Part shown: positions 8,612 to 18,037 of the stretch, in pieces
Layout: each line of letters opens with the position of its first letter
How positions within the stretch are numbered: the stretch's first letter is position 1
From: Litorivita sp040371945
GTDB lineage: Bacteria > Pseudomonadota > Alphaproteobacteria > Rhodobacterales > Rhodobacteraceae
Reading direction: 5' to 3'
Length of the DNA stretch: 64,000 nt
Assembly (NCBI RefSeq): GCF_040371945.1
Contig: NZ_BAABWS010000001.1
Span: forward strand, 806,001-870,000
Notes under the pieces: generated by a model
What the model was told of the DNA's origin: nothing
The model's database searches: none
What the model saw: the letters and a program-made list of their open reading frames with translations, nothing else
Translations under genes and position numbers: made by a program

Positions 8612-9850
8612 ATGCCCGTTCTCGTAATGAAATTCGGCGGCACCTCTGTCGCCACGCTCGACCGCATCAAACGCGCTGCAAAACGCGTGGGTGTTGAGGT
8701 TGCCAAAGGCTATGACGTGATTGTCATCGTCTCGGCCATGTCGGGCAAAACCAACGAGCTTGTGGGCTGGGTCAACGAGACCTCGCCGCTCTATGACGCG
8801 CGTGAATATGATGCGGTCGTCTCTTCGGGCGAGAATGTCACGGCGGGCCTCATGGCCTTGACGCTTCAGGAAATGGATGTGCCCGCGCGCAGCTGGCAAG
8901 GCTGGCAAGTGCCGGTGAAAACCACATCGGCCCATTCGGCAGCGCGGATCGAAGACATCCCGCCCGAAAACATCATGGCGAAATTCGCCGAAGGCATGCG
9001 GGTCGCCGTTGTCGCGGGTTTCCAAGGGGTTAGCCCCGAAGGCCGCATCACCACATTGGGGCGCGGCGGATCGGACACCACCGCCGTGGCCTTCGCCGCC
9101 GCCTTTGATGCCGAACGCTGCGATATCTATACCGATGTGGACGGCGTTTATACAACCGACCCGCGCGTGTGCGATAAGGCGCGCAAGATGGACAAGATCG
9201 CCTTTGAGGAGATGCTCGAACTGGCCTCTTTGGGTGCCAAGGTCTTGCAAACCCGTTCGGTCGAACTGGCCATGCGCTATAAGGTCAAACTGCGGGTCTT
9301 GAGCTCTTTTGAAGAACAATCTGACGAGGCCGGAACGCTCGTCTGCGATGAGGATGAAATCATGGAAAGCAATGTCGTCTCTGGGATCGCCTATAGCCGC
9401 GATGAAGCAAAAATGACCTTGGTCAGCGTCGCCGACCGCCCTGGCATCGCCGCCGCGATCTTTGGCCCGCTGTCGGATGCGGGGATCAATGTTGATATGA
9501 TCATTCAAAACATCTCCGAAGAAGGCCGCACCGATATGACCTTCTCCTGCCCCACCGATCAGGTGGCGCGCGCCCAAAAGGCGATGGATGATGCCAAAGC
9601 CAAAGGCGATATCAACTTCCACGATCTCGTCGCCGACACTCATGTTTGCAAAGTCTCCGCCGTCGGCATCGGCATGCGCAGCCAATCGGGCGTCGCCGCC
9701 AAGATGTTTAAAACGCTCTCCGACGAGGGGATCAACATCAAGGTTATTGCAACCTCCGAGATAAAGATTTCCGTGTTGATCGACCGGAAATATATGGAAC
9801 TTGCGGTTCAAGCCCTGCATGATGCGTTTGAACTGGACAAAGCTGCCTAA
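8612..9850 (+). CDS. lysC: Aspartate kinase LysC
   Basis: LysC phosphorylates L-aspartate, the first step toward lysine, threonine, methionine and diaminopimelate. The 412-residue monofunctional form begins with the KFGGTSV motif (7-13), followed by SAMSGKTNEL and the GRGGSDTTAV active-site segment. IYTDVDGVYTTDPR lies at the end of the kinase domain. Two ACT domains follow (about 270-335 and 345-405; DRPGIAAAIFGPLSDAGINV and GVAAKMFKTL), the site of feedback inhibition, usually by lysine plus threonine. AAGGGATAG precedes the start. ptsP follows at 74 bases. thrC of the same pathway lies at 26.9-28.3 kb in this window. Confidence 0.96.
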   Translation: MPVLVMKFGGTSVATLDRIKRAAKRVGVEVAKGYDVIVIVSAMSGKTNELVGWVNETSPLYDAREYDAVVSSGENVTAGLMALTLQEMDVPARSWQGWQVPVKTTSAHSAARIEDIPPENIMAKFAEGMRVAVVAGFQGVSPEGRITTLGRGGSDTTAVAFAAAFDAERCDIYTDVDGVYTTDPRVCDKARKMDKIAFEEMLELASLGAKVLQTRSVELAMRYKVKLRVLSSFEEQSDEAGTLVCDEDEIMESNVVSGIAYSRDEAKMTLVSVADRPGIAAAIFGPLSDAGINVDMIIQNISEEGRTDMTFSCPTDQVARAQKAMDDAKAKGDINFHDLVADTHVCKVSAVGIGMRSQSGVAAKMFKTLSDEGINIKVIATSEIKISVLIDRKYMELAVQALHDAFELDKAA

Positions 9851-9924
9851 ACCGAAAGGCTGCCCCACCAAGGGGCGGGCATATTCGGACGGGCCGCAGC
9901 ACAAAAGGGCAGGCACGCGCAGCA

Positions 9925-12165
9925 ATGGCACAGGACTTCCAGACCGATAGCCGGCAAATGCTGGGCCGCCTGCGCGAGGCCATGGCCGTGGAGAGCGCGG
10001 GCCAAGCGCGGCTCGACCAGATCACGCAATTGATCGCCGAAGAAATGCGCACCGAGGTGTGCTCGATCTACCTGTTCCGCGACGAAGAGACGCTCGAACT
10101 TTGCGCGACCGAGGGGTTGAAAGCCGCCGCCGTCCACGAAACCCGCATGCGCCTTGGCGAGGGCCTCGTGGGCCGTGTGGGCCGCACCGGCAAGATCATC
10201 AACAGCGCCGATGCCCCGTCGGAAAAGGGCTTTCGCTATATGCCCGAAACCGGCGAGGAAATTTACTCCTCCTTCGCGGGCATCCCGATCCAGCGGCTTG
10301 GCGAGATGCTCGGCGTTTTGGTGGTGCAATCGAAAACCGCGCGGCAATATTCCGAGGATGAAATTTACGCCCTCGAAGTGGTCGCCATGGTTTTGGCCGA
10401 GATGACCGAACTGGGCGTTTTTGTCGGCGAAGGCGCCGCATTGTCCGCCCGTCACCAGCATCCGGTGCTGTTTCGCGGCGCCACAGCCCAAGAGGGCGCC
10501 GCCTCGGGCCATGTGTGGCTGCACGAGCCACGCGTTGTCGTCACCAACCCGATCGCCGACGATCCGCACAAAGAAATGATCCGCCTGCATGAGGCGATCG
10601 AAGAATTGCGCGTCGGGGTGGACCGCATGCTCGACACCGCCGCCGAAGGGGAAAATACCGACCAACTTGAGGTGCTCGAAGCCTACCGGATGTTTGCCAA
10701 CTCCAAAGGCTGGATGCGGCGGATGGAAGAAGACATCAGCCGCGGCCTGTCCGCCGAAGCCGCGGTCGAGAAAGAACAATCCACCGCCCGCGCGCGGCTC
10801 AGTTCGGTCAATGATCAGTATCTGCGCGAGCGGCTGCATGATCTCGATGACCTGTCCAACCGTCTCTTACGCATTCTGACCGGCCAAGGCTCGGAGACAG
10901 GGGCGGAAATCCCCGCCGACCCGATCCTGATTGCCCGCAATATCGGCCCTGCGGAACTGCTCGACTATGGCCGCTCCCTCAAAGGGATCGTGCTCGAACA
11001 AGGCTCGGTCGGATCGCATGCGGCCATCGTCGCGCGCGCCCTTGCCATTCCTTTGGTGATCCACGCCGCGCGCATCACGACAGAGGCGCTCAACGGTGAC
11101 CACATCATGGTTGATGGCGATCAGGGCATCGTGCATCTGCGCCCCGATGACACCGTTGTCGCCGCCTTCCAAGACAAAATCGCCATGCAGGCCGAAGCGG
11201 TCGAACGCTATGCCTCGATCCGCGACAAACCCGCGAAGAGCCTTGATGGCCACCACGTCCAGTTGACGATGAATGCGGGGCTGATGGCCGACCTGCCCAG
11301 CCTTGAAAACTCCGGCGCCGAAGGGGTCGGCCTGTTTCGCACCGAATTGCAGTTTCTCGTGCGCAACCAGATGCCGCGCCGCGGTGAATTGGCCGCGCTC
11401 TACAGCCGCGTTCTCGACAGCGCCAAGGGCAAGCGCGTGGTCTTTCGCACCCTCGACATCGGTTCGGATAAGGTGCTGCCCTATATGAAGCCCAACGACG
11501 AGCCGAACCCTGCGCTCGGCTGGCGTGCGATCCGCGTCGGGCTCGACAAACCGGGGGTGATGCGGATGCAATTGCAATCGCTGCTTCGCGCCGCCAAGGG
11601 CCGCCCCCTGTCGATCATGTTCCCCTTTGTGGCGCAATATGAGGAATACACCCAGGCCTGCTTTGCGCTGGAAAAGGCCAAGCACCGCGAGCGCTTGCTC
11701 GGCCATCCGGTGCCCGAGGATTTGCAGGTCGGGGCGATGCTGGAGACGCCGTCTTTGGCTTTTGCCCCGCGCAAATTCTTTGAAGAGGTCGGGTTCTTGT
11801 CGATTGGCGGCAATGACCTCAAACAGTTCTTCTTTGCCGCGGACCGCGAGAACGAGCGGGTGCGCCGCCGCTATGACACGCTCAACGTCAGTTTTCTGAC
11901 CTTCCTCGAACGGATCGTGGAGCGCTGCGACGACACCAACACGCCCTTGTCCTTTTGCGGCGAGGATGCGGGCCGCCCCGTCGAGGCCGCCTGCCTTGCC
12001 GCGATCGGGCTGCGCTCCTTGTCGATGCGGCCCGCGTCCATCGGTCCGGTGAAATCGCTGCTGCGGCGCACCGACCTTGGCAAGCTGCGCAAGGTAATCC
12101 ACGATGCGCGCCATCGGGGCGAGCAATCGGTGCGCAAATCGGTTGAGGAATTTCTCGACCTCTAA
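9925..12165 (+). CDS. ptsP: PEP-protein phosphotransferase PtsP (enzyme I-Ntr) with GAF domain
   Basis: PtsP takes phosphate from phosphoenolpyruvate and starts the nitrogen PTS relay (PtsP to NPr to EIIA-Ntr), a regulatory rather than sugar-transport system. The 746-residue protein has an N-terminal GAF domain (about 15-155) that in relatives senses glutamine, then the PEP-utiliser swivel domain with phospho-accepting His365 in GSHAAIVARA. The C-terminal TIM barrel follows with GLFRTE, RTLDIGSDK, GAMLETPS and Cys678 in FCGEDAG. It is full length. It follows lysC in the same orientation; the two are commonly adjacent in this bacterial group. The start has only a distant purine-rich ribosome-binding site. 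Confidence 0.95.
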   Translation: MAQDFQTDSRQMLGRLREAMAVESAGQARLDQITQLIAEEMRTEVCSIYLFRDEETLELCATEGLKAAAVHETRMRLGEGLVGRVGRTGKIINSADAPSEKGFRYMPETGEEIYSSFAGIPIQRLGEMLGVLVVQSKTARQYSEDEIYALEVVAMVLAEMTELGVFVGEGAALSARHQHPVLFRGATAQEGAASGHVWLHEPRVVVTNPIADDPHKEMIRLHEAIEELRVGVDRMLDTAAEGENTDQLEVLEAYRMFANSKGWMRRMEEDISRGLSAEAAVEKEQSTARARLSSVNDQYLRERLHDLDDLSNRLLRILTGQGSETGAEIPADPILIARNIGPAELLDYGRSLKGIVLEQGSVGSHAAIVARALAIPLVIHAARITTEALNGDHIMVDGDQGIVHLRPDDTVVAAFQDKIAMQAEAVERYASIRDKPAKSLDGHHVQLTMNAGLMADLPSLENSGAEGVGLFRTELQFLVRNQMPRRGELAALYSRVLDSAKGKRVVFRTLDIGSDKVLPYMKPNDEPNPALGWRAIRVGLDKPGVMRMQLQSLLRAAKGRPLSIMFPFVAQYEEYTQACFALEKAKHRERLLGHPVPEDLQVGAMLETPSLAFAPRKFFEEVGFLSIGGNDLKQFFFAADRENERVRRRYDTLNVSFLTFLERIVERCDDTNTPLSFCGEDAGRPVEAACLAAIGLRSLSMRPASIGPVKSLLRRTDLGKLRKVIHDARHRGEQSVRKSVEEFLDL

Positions 12166-12218
12166 AGCTGATGCATCGCATGAGCTTCAAAGCGCAACCC
12201 GCTCATATTAATTGAAAA

Positions 12219-12947
12219 TTAGCGGCACCCAAACGCCGCTTCCATCGCGGGTGCACCTGTCATCGCGCCCGCATCGCGGCGCGCAATGCGCCCGTCCGAC
12301 AAGGTGCTGATCATGATCCGCGACCAATCGGCATTCAACGTGACCATTTCGATCCCCGCGCCGCAATCGCGCAAGCCGCCCGCGATATCCGCGTCGCCAA
12401 TCCGGTGGTTGGTCACCCCGCCCGCCTCGGCAACAAGCTCAAGCGCCCCCGCCTCATAGCGCCAGATGCGCAGGGTCTTGGCCAGATGCGGCCGGTCGAT
12501 ATAGGCGATTTCGACCGCCCCGTCGCCGTCCAGATCCGCCGCCCCGACCGGCGCGAGCCACCGATGCGTGCGGCCAATAAAGGGCGCCGCCGCGACAAAG
12601 CCGTTCTCGTCATAGATCGCCAGCCGCGCGCCGAGGTCAAAGCGGGTTTCCACAGTGATCACTTCGGGCGCGCCATCCCCGTCCACATCAACCAAACGCG
12701 GCGCGGTGTCCTCGAACACATGATTTTGCGGCAATCGGATGCGGCGTTTGCTCCCGTCGCTCAGGCCCAGGGCAAGCTGCGTCCACTCGATCGCGTCCCC
12801 CAAAATGCCGTGATCATAGGCGCGCGTCGGCCCCTCATAGGCGGCCGATGTGATCTTTGCCCCCTGCTCGGCCAAAGCTACGGCAGGCCCCAAGAAGGCC
12901 AGCGCGCATAGAGCGCGCAAACCGACTGCCTGCCCGCCCTTTGCCAT
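12219..12947 (-). CDS. Secreted FG-GAP/VCBS repeat protein
   Basis: A 242-residue exported protein with a signal peptide (hydrophobic core about 9-25, AVALA cleavage region). It contains FG-GAP-type repeats with calcium-binding-like loops DVDGDGAPEV (87-96) and DLDGDGAVEI (138-147) and a weaker third repeat near 190, so it is probably part of a beta-propeller. The function is unknown; such repeats usually mediate calcium-dependent binding outside the cytoplasm. The upstream ferredoxin gene stops at TGATG, overlapping this ATG by one base, so the pair is translationally coupled even though their products work in different compartments. An in-frame TTG directly before the ATG is not needed. Confidence 0.8.
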   Translation of the reverse strand: MAKGGQAVGLRALCALAFLGPAVALAEQGAKITSAAYEGPTRAYDHGILGDAIEWTQLALGLSDGSKRRIRLPQNHVFEDTAPRLVDVDGDGAPEVITVETRFDLGARLAIYDENGFVAAAPFIGRTHRWLAPVGAADLDGDGAVEIAYIDRPHLAKTLRIWRYEAGALELVAEAGGVTNHRIGDADIAGGLRDCGAGIEMVTLNADWSRIMISTLSDGRIARRDAGAMTGAPAMEAAFGCR

Positions 12948-13270
12948 CAAATCTGCTTTTCGGGCATCTGGACGCGCAAGCCGTCCAATTCATCGGTAAC
13001 CTTGATCTGGCAGGTCAGGCGCGAGCGCGCGGGGTCGGGCTCAAAGGCGAAATCGAGCATATCCTCTTCCATGTCATCCATGGCGGGGATTTTCTCGACC
13101 CAAGCCGGATCCACATAAACGTGGCATGTCGAACACGCGCAGGCCCCGCCGCAATCGGCCTCGATACCGGGGATATTGTTGTCGCGCGCGCCTTCCATGA
13201 CGGTCATACCTGCGGCCACATCGACCACATGTTCGGTGCCGTTATGCTCGACATAAGTGATTTTTGCCAT
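12947..13270 (-). CDS. [2Fe-2S] ferredoxin, adrenodoxin type
   Basis: A 107-residue soluble electron carrier. The ligands fit the adrenodoxin/FdxB pattern C-x5-C-x2-C...C: Cys40, Cys46, Cys49 and Cys87, with an extra Cys44 in CGGACACSTC. VYVDPAWVEKIP and the acidic run MDDMEEDMLDFA, which binds reductase partners in adrenodoxins, are present. Such ferredoxins serve P450s, Fe-S assembly or heme synthesis; no isc or suf genes are near, so the partner is unknown. Its stop overlaps the start of the FG-GAP gene by one base. Confidence 0.92.
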   Translation of the reverse strand: MAKITYVEHNGTEHVVDVAAGMTVMEGARDNNIPGIEADCGGACACSTCHVYVDPAWVEKIPAMDDMEEDMLDFAFEPDPARSRLTCQIKVTDELDGLRVQMPEKQI

Positions 13271-13447
13271 TTTTGCGGTGCTCCTAAACCAAAATTCTTG
13301 CCCGCAGTCCTACCCGCGCAGGCCCGCCTGTTCCAGTCTCTTTTGCGCGAGCAAGGGGGCGCGGCGATGGATGCTTCCTTGAAAACGGTTTTGCAGGTAG
13401 AGTGCGGCGCAAAGCGGGCGAAGCCCCGCGCGCATGAGGTCCGAGCA

Positions 13448-14026
13448 ATGCCCCATCACGCCCTAATCCCTCGCGCCTCGATGCGGCGCGGCGCCGCCCT
13501 TGCACAACGGGCGCGGCGATCGGGCGCGGCGGTCTTGGCGGCTTGCGCCTTGGCGGGTTGCCAAATCGGTCTTCCGCAACCCGCGCCGCAGTTGAACTAT
13601 GCCTTCGCCCCCGCCCCCCCCGGCGCCAAACCCGGCACCTGTTGGGGCCGCCACGACGTGCCCGCCGTCATCGAGACAGTGACCGAGCAAATCATGCTGC
13701 AACCGGCCGAAGTGATGAGCGACGGCACGGTTCTGGCCCCTGCCGTGTTCAAAACCGAGACCCGCCAACAGATTTTGCGCGAGCGGCGCGAAACATGGTT
13801 CGAGCGGCCCTGCGACGATGTGATGACCCCCGAGTTCATCGCAACCCTGCAACGCGCCTTGGCCGCACGCGGGCACTACAGCGGCGCGGTCAGCGGAGAG
13901 ATGAGCGCCAAGACCCTGCGCGCGATCCGCGCCTATCAGGCGGCGCAGGGGCTCGACAGCGCCGTGCTGTCACTCGCGGCGGCGCGAAAGCTCGGGCTGA
14001 TCGCCGTGGCGCGCAGCGAGGGTTAG
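13448..14026 (+). CDS. Peptidoglycan-binding-domain lipoprotein
   Basis: A 192-residue predicted lipoprotein: a basic N-terminus, a hydrophobic stretch and a lipobox ALAGC with Cys38. The C-terminal 60 residues form a PG_binding_1 module (TPEFIATLQRALAARGHYSG, then TLRAIRAYQAAQGLDS), so it probably clamps the outer membrane or envelope to the cell wall. The middle (GTCWGRHDVPAVIETVTEQI) resembles uncharacterised Roseobacter lipoproteins. ATG 13448 or ATG 13481 could be the start; both keep the lipobox. The open frame extends far upstream, but that part is antisense to the ferredoxin gene and not credible. It is monocistronic and convergent with degP. Confidence 0.75.
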   Translation: MPHHALIPRASMRRGAALAQRARRSGAAVLAACALAGCQIGLPQPAPQLNYAFAPAPPGAKPGTCWGRHDVPAVIETVTEQIMLQPAEVMSDGTVLAPAVFKTETRQQILRERRETWFERPCDDVMTPEFIATLQRALAARGHYSGAVSGEMSAKTLRAIRAYQAAQGLDSAVLSLAAARKLGLIAVARSEG

Positions 14027-14076
14027 CCGCAGCGGCGGTTTGCGCGGCCTGCCTCCTCGAACCTGCGGAGGCCACG

Positions 14077-14102
14077 AAAAAGGGCGCCCGAACAGGGCGC
14101 CC
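14077..14102 (-). terminator. Intrinsic terminator for the degP-type gene
   Basis: GGGCGCCC (14082-14089) pairs with GGGCGCCC (14095-14102) around a 5-base loop, and on the leftward strand it is followed by TTTTT. It lies just beyond the degP stop and also sits between the two convergent genes. Confidence 0.75.
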
Positions 14103-14125
14103 CATCTAAATCATTTAAGCAAGGC

Positions 14126-15616
14126 TCAGTCTTCGAGCGACAGCGCCACAAAACGCGGCTCTCCGGCGCGGCGCACCAAGAGAAGCAAGGATTTGCGCCC
14201 CGCCTCTTTGACCGAGGCAATCCGCTCTTCAAGATCAGCGACGGTTGCGACCTTGTTTTGGCCCGCTTCGGTGATGACATCACCCGCGCGCACGCCTTTT
14301 TCATAGGCATCGCCCTCCTCGTCCACATCCATCACGACCAAACCGGTGATCGTGTCATCAAGGCTCAGCTGCTCGCGCAGCTCGTCTGTGACGGGGCTGA
14401 CCGTCAAGCCGAGCACCTCTTGCGGCTCGACCTCGGGGGCAGGCTCTTCGCCCGATTGCACGGCGGGCACGGCGCCGTCGGATTGCTCGCGTCGGCCAAG
14501 GGTGACCTTCAACGTCTGGGTTTTCCCGTCGCGGAACACCACGATGCGCACCGCTTTGCCGACTTGGGTATTGCCGACCTGACGGACCAGACCGCGCGTA
14601 TCCTCGACCTCTTTGCCATCGAATGACACGATGACATCGCCCGCCTCGACGCCCGCCTCTTTGGAGGGGCCATCAGGCACATCGGTGACCATCGCGCCCG
14701 AGGCTTTTTCAAGCCCCATCGCTTCGGCCATGTCGGGGGTGACGTCCTGAATGCGCACGCCAAGCCAGCCGCGGCGGGTCTCGCCGAACTCTTTGAGTTG
14801 CGCCACGACACGCGTCACCACATTCGACGCCATCGAAAACCCGATGCCGATAGAGCCGCCATTGGGCGACAAGATTGCCGTATTCACGCCGACAACCTGA
14901 CCATCCAGATTGAACAAAGGTCCGCCCGAGTTGCCGCGATTGATGGCGGCGTCGGTCTGGATGTAATCGTCATAGGTGCCGCTCAGCGCGCGGTTGCGGG
15001 CCGAAACGATACCGGCAGAGACCGAAAACCCTTGGCCGAGCGGGTTGCCCATGGCCACTACCCAGTCCCCGACACGCATGATATCGCTGTCGCCGAAGCT
15101 GACATATTCAAGCGGCCCGTCGGCCTCGACCTTGAGCAGGGCAATATCGGTCGTCGGATCGGTGCCGATGATCTTGGCTTCAAGCTCTTTGCCCGAGAAA
15201 AACTCGATGATGATCTCGTCGGCGCCCTCGATGACGTGATTGTTGGTCACAATGTAGCCATCCTCGGAGATCACAAACCCCGATCCAAGCGCCGAAGACC
15301 GGCGCGGGCGCGGGGCGCCGTCCCCGCCGCGATTGCGGTCCTGAAATTCGCGAAAGAAATCCTCAAAGGGGCTGCCTTCGGGAACAATCGGGTTCGGCCC
15401 TGCATTGGTTTCAACCACCGTGGAGGTGGTGATATTGACCACCGCGGGGCTGATTTTCTCGGCCAGATCGGCAAAGCTTTCAGGCCGCGCGGCGGCGCTG
15501 AGGCTTTGAACCAAAAGCAGCATCACCGCGAGAAGCGACAACCACATGCCGCGCATGACGCGCAGGGCCAATGCGTTGCGGGTCTCTATTGGAATGGACA
15601 ATGCCTGTACTCTCAC
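14126..15616 (-). CDS. degP: Do/DegP (HtrA) family periplasmic serine protease
   Basis: A periplasmic protease/chaperone for damaged envelope proteins. The 496-residue protein has a membrane-targeting segment at about 24-43 and the trypsin-like domain with His127 (NNHVIEG), Asp157 (TTDIAL) and Ser230 (GNSGGPL). Two PDZ domains follow (about 270-370 with GWLGVRIQDV, and 400-490 with GLVVMDVDEEG). The start is a GTG preceded by AAGGAG at good spacing; no ATG fits as well. It is transcribed alone, with an intrinsic terminator behind it. DegP, DegQ and MucD types cannot be told apart from sequence alone, so the symbol denotes the family. Confidence 0.92.
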   Translation of the reverse strand: MRVQALSIPIETRNALALRVMRGMWLSLLAVMLLLVQSLSAAARPESFADLAEKISPAVVNITTSTVVETNAGPNPIVPEGSPFEDFFREFQDRNRGGDGAPRPRRSSALGSGFVISEDGYIVTNNHVIEGADEIIIEFFSGKELEAKIIGTDPTTDIALLKVEADGPLEYVSFGDSDIMRVGDWVVAMGNPLGQGFSVSAGIVSARNRALSGTYDDYIQTDAAINRGNSGGPLFNLDGQVVGVNTAILSPNGGSIGIGFSMASNVVTRVVAQLKEFGETRRGWLGVRIQDVTPDMAEAMGLEKASGAMVTDVPDGPSKEAGVEAGDVIVSFDGKEVEDTRGLVRQVGNTQVGKAVRIVVFRDGKTQTLKVTLGRREQSDGAVPAVQSGEEPAPEVEPQEVLGLTVSPVTDELREQLSLDDTITGLVVMDVDEEGDAYEKGVRAGDVITEAGQNKVATVADLEERIASVKEAGRKSLLLLVRRAGEPRFVALSLED

Positions 15617-15837
15617 GCCCGTATCTCCTTTGTGGTGTGATCGGATGGGGCAACCGCGCAGCGATCGCCAATCTTGATACCTACCCTAATGTAGGCAGAA
15701 ATATCTGCAACTCAAAGCCTATCGCGCATGGTCAACTGCGCGTGACGGATGCGTGAGGCGAAAAGCGGGGGTTTCCGCCGACGAACGGCAGGGCGCGGAT
15801 TTGCGCTATGGTTTGCGCGCCTGAACCGCTTGCCCGC

Positions 15838-16611
15838 TCAGCCGTCGCGCCGCGGCAGACGCTTGAGGGTTTGCGCCAATTGCCCGACCAGCGCATCATG
15901 CGAAACATCGCCCTCGATTGCCAAGCGGCGCAGGCCGAAATGCACATGGGCCATCTCTTGGTAATAGGAGGTATAGGCGTAATTCGTGGCCGCCCCCGCC
16001 ACCGCGCCCAGAACCGGCACCGTTTGCGCCGCCAGCTTTTGGCCCAATACGGCGGCCAGCCGCGGTGCAATCCGAGCCAAAAGCGTGTTGAGCGCCGTCC
16101 CCGTCAACGCCGCCCGTGTCGCCAAAAACGCCAGATCCGATCCGTCGTCTTGCGCCAAGGGCCCCGCCGAGGCGAAAACCTCAAGGCAATCAAAGGCCAC
16201 GCTTTGCTCATCGGGGTCGAACCCGTGCTCTGCCGCCACGCCTTGGATCGCGCGCAAAAGCACCGTAACCGTCACGGGCAATTCGGCCATCGAGGCGGGC
16301 AGCCCGCCAAAGCCGCCCGCCGCGCCCATCGCCGTCGCCGCCGCCGTGTTGAGCCATGCTGGCCCGTCAGAGACATGTTTGCGCGATTCGCCCGCAGCCT
16401 TGAGCGCCACTTGCAAGGCGCCCCGCGTGGCCTCGTCCATCCGCGCGCGAACGCTGTCCGGCAAACGGTCGAGCAGGCTTTCGGCCTGCCCGCCGATCAG
16501 GTTAAGCACCTGCATGCCGACCCCGCCCGCGGCGCGGTAGCGTTTGGCCAAAGCGGTGATCTGCGCGTCGATATCGACAGGATCGGTTTCTACGGCATCT
16601 TCAATCAACAT
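15838..16611 (-). CDS. EcsC family protein
   Basis: A 257-residue protein of the EcsC family, named after a protein of the Bacillus ecs transporter operon; the biochemical role is unknown. Recognisable family features are the N-terminal LAKRYRAAGGVGMQVLNLIG segment, a glycine-rich hydrophobic patch (ATAMGAAGGFGGLPASMAEL) and a second one near the end (VPVLGAVAGAATNYAYTSYY) that may associate with membranes. ATG 16611 is chosen for AAAGGA at good spacing; the frame stays open 15 codons further. It is leftward, between degP and a GNAT gene transcribed in the same direction. Confidence 0.82.
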   Translation of the reverse strand: MLIEDAVETDPVDIDAQITALAKRYRAAGGVGMQVLNLIGGQAESLLDRLPDSVRARMDEATRGALQVALKAAGESRKHVSDGPAWLNTAAATAMGAAGGFGGLPASMAELPVTVTVLLRAIQGVAAEHGFDPDEQSVAFDCLEVFASAGPLAQDDGSDLAFLATRAALTGTALNTLLARIAPRLAAVLGQKLAAQTVPVLGAVAGAATNYAYTSYYQEMAHVHFGLRRLAIEGDVSHDALVGQLAQTLKRLPRRDG

Positions 16612-16710
16612 CGGGTGTCCTTTGCCAAGGGGGTCACTAGTAAGAACAAGATGCACCCAACATCGGGGCGGTGCCGGAGCATTTCAAGCTTTGGCCCCTG
16701 CGGCCCGAGA

Positions 16711-17196
16711 TCACATCGCTTTTTCCACCTTGCCGCGCACACCCTCCCAAGCCCCGTCTTGGAGTTCATAGGCCAGAATACGCTCGGGATTTGTCGGCGG
16801 CGGCATCGCCACCCCGTCGATACGGGCAAAGCCAAAGCGGCGGTAATAGGGCTCGTCTCCGACCAAAAGAATGCGCTGCCAGCCAAGCTCGCCCGCCTTT
16901 TCCATGCTGGTTTGCATCAAAAGCGCGCCAAGCCCCGCGCCTTGGTGCACGGGGTGCACCGCAACGGGGCCCAATAATAGCACCGCCTGCCCATCCACCC
17001 GAACCGGCCAATAGCGGATCGCGCCGCCAATGATGCCCATCTCGTCGCGCGCCACCATCGACAGCCCCGCCACCGGCGGCACGCCATCGCGCAATCGGTA
17101 GGACGAGAGCGCCTCGCGCCCGGGCGCAAAGCACAGATCATAAAGGGCCTCAACCTCCCACCAGTCTTCGGGGGTCTCGGGTTTAAGCTGAAACAA
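16711..17196 (-). CDS. GNAT family N-acetyltransferase (YhbS-like)
   Basis: A 161-residue acetyltransferase with the acetyl-CoA-binding motif A at about 78-95 (LGPVAVHPVHQGAGLGALLM) and motif B around PYYRRFGFARI, typical of YhbS-like proteins. The substrate is unknown. The only start compatible with the open frame is TTG 17196, since a TAG stop lies 8 codons upstream, and GAGG sits at suitable spacing. It diverges from the flavin reductase gene, and the 5' ends of the two are about 150 bases apart. Confidence 0.85.
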   Translation of the reverse strand: MFQLKPETPEDWWEVEALYDLCFAPGREALSSYRLRDGVPPVAGLSMVARDEMGIIGGAIRYWPVRVDGQAVLLLGPVAVHPVHQGAGLGALLMQTSMEKAGELGWQRILLVGDEPYYRRFGFARIDGVAMPPPTNPERILAYELQDGAWEGVRGKVEKAM

Positions 17197-17348
17197 TGCA
17201 AATGCCTCACGATTTCGCTAGAAACAGGGCTAGCACGGCGCTAGTTGAGGGGCAATCAGGTCGCGCCAAAACAGGTGGTTTTCCCGCGCCGCGCCCGTCC
17301 AATCACCGCATGCTCCCCATGCAACCGACCGGAAAGACAGATAAATTC

Positions 17349-17936
17349 ATGTTCTATGAGCCCAAAGACGGCCACGGCCTGCCCCATAGCCCCTTCAATG
17401 CCATCGTATCCCCGCGCCCGATCGGATGGATTTCGACCCGCAGCAAGAACGGTCATGACAACCTCGCCCCCTATTCGTTTTTCAACGCTGTCGCCTATGT
17501 GCCGCCGCAGGTGATGTTTTCGTCCGGCAATGCCAAAGACAGCCTTGAGAACCTGCGCGAAACCGGCGTTTTTTGTGCCAATGTCGTGGAATACTCCGCC
17601 CGTGATGTGATGAACGCCTCTTCCGAAACCCTACCCCGCGAGGTCGATGAGTTCGCCCATGCGGGCGCCGAAAAAGCCGAATGCAGCGTGATCGATTGCC
17701 CGCGCGTCGCCACGGCCCCAGCCAGCCTCGAATGCCGCGTCACCGAGATTTTGCGCCTCAAAGGCGCGGACAACTGGGCGATCTTCGGCGAGGTCGTCGG
17801 TGTGCACATCCGCCCCGATTGCTTGACCGACGGGTTGTTCGACGTCACCAAATTCAACCCGCTCACACGGTTGGGATATAAGGATTATTCGGTGATCCGC
17901 GAGGTTTTCTCGCTGATCCGCCCTGACGAGCGGTAA
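17349..17936 (+). CDS. Flavin reductase-like (FMN-binding split barrel) protein
   Basis: A 195-residue protein of the flavin-reductase-like domain family. The NAIVSPRPIGWISTRS and PYSFFNAVAYVPPQVMFS segments form the FMN site. Members reduce or bind FMN; several Roseobacter homologues are annotated only as flavin reductase family. ATG 17349 has GGAAAG upstream and matches the family N-terminus, so the 51 extra codons available upstream are rejected. It is single, closed by a strong hairpin terminator, and convergent with the SulP gene. Confidence 0.88.
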   Translation: MFYEPKDGHGLPHSPFNAIVSPRPIGWISTRSKNGHDNLAPYSFFNAVAYVPPQVMFSSGNAKDSLENLRETGVFCANVVEYSARDVMNASSETLPREVDEFAHAGAEKAECSVIDCPRVATAPASLECRVTEILRLKGADNWAIFGEVVGVHIRPDCLTDGLFDVTKFNPLTRLGYKDYSVIREVFSLIRPDER

Positions 17937-17976
17937 ACCCCGCGCCGCACAATACAAACAAAGGCCCCGCAAAAAC

Positions 17977-18018
17977 AAAAGGCCCCGCAGATCCAACCGG
18001 ACGTGCGGGGCCTTTTTT
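17977..18018. terminator. Strong bidirectional intrinsic terminator
   Basis: GGCCCCGCA (17981-17989) pairs with TGCGGGGCC (18004-18012), flanked by AAAA on the left and TTTTTT on the right, between the convergent flavin reductase and SulP genes. A second copy of the left arm (AAAGGCCCCGC) lies just upstream. Confidence 0.85.
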
Positions 18019-18037
18019 GTTTCTGCGCAGGCGCGGG

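Noticed and set aside
9862..9876. GCCCC-N5-GGGGC hairpin between lysC and ptsP as a terminator
   Set aside because: The stem is only 5 bases and no T-run follows.
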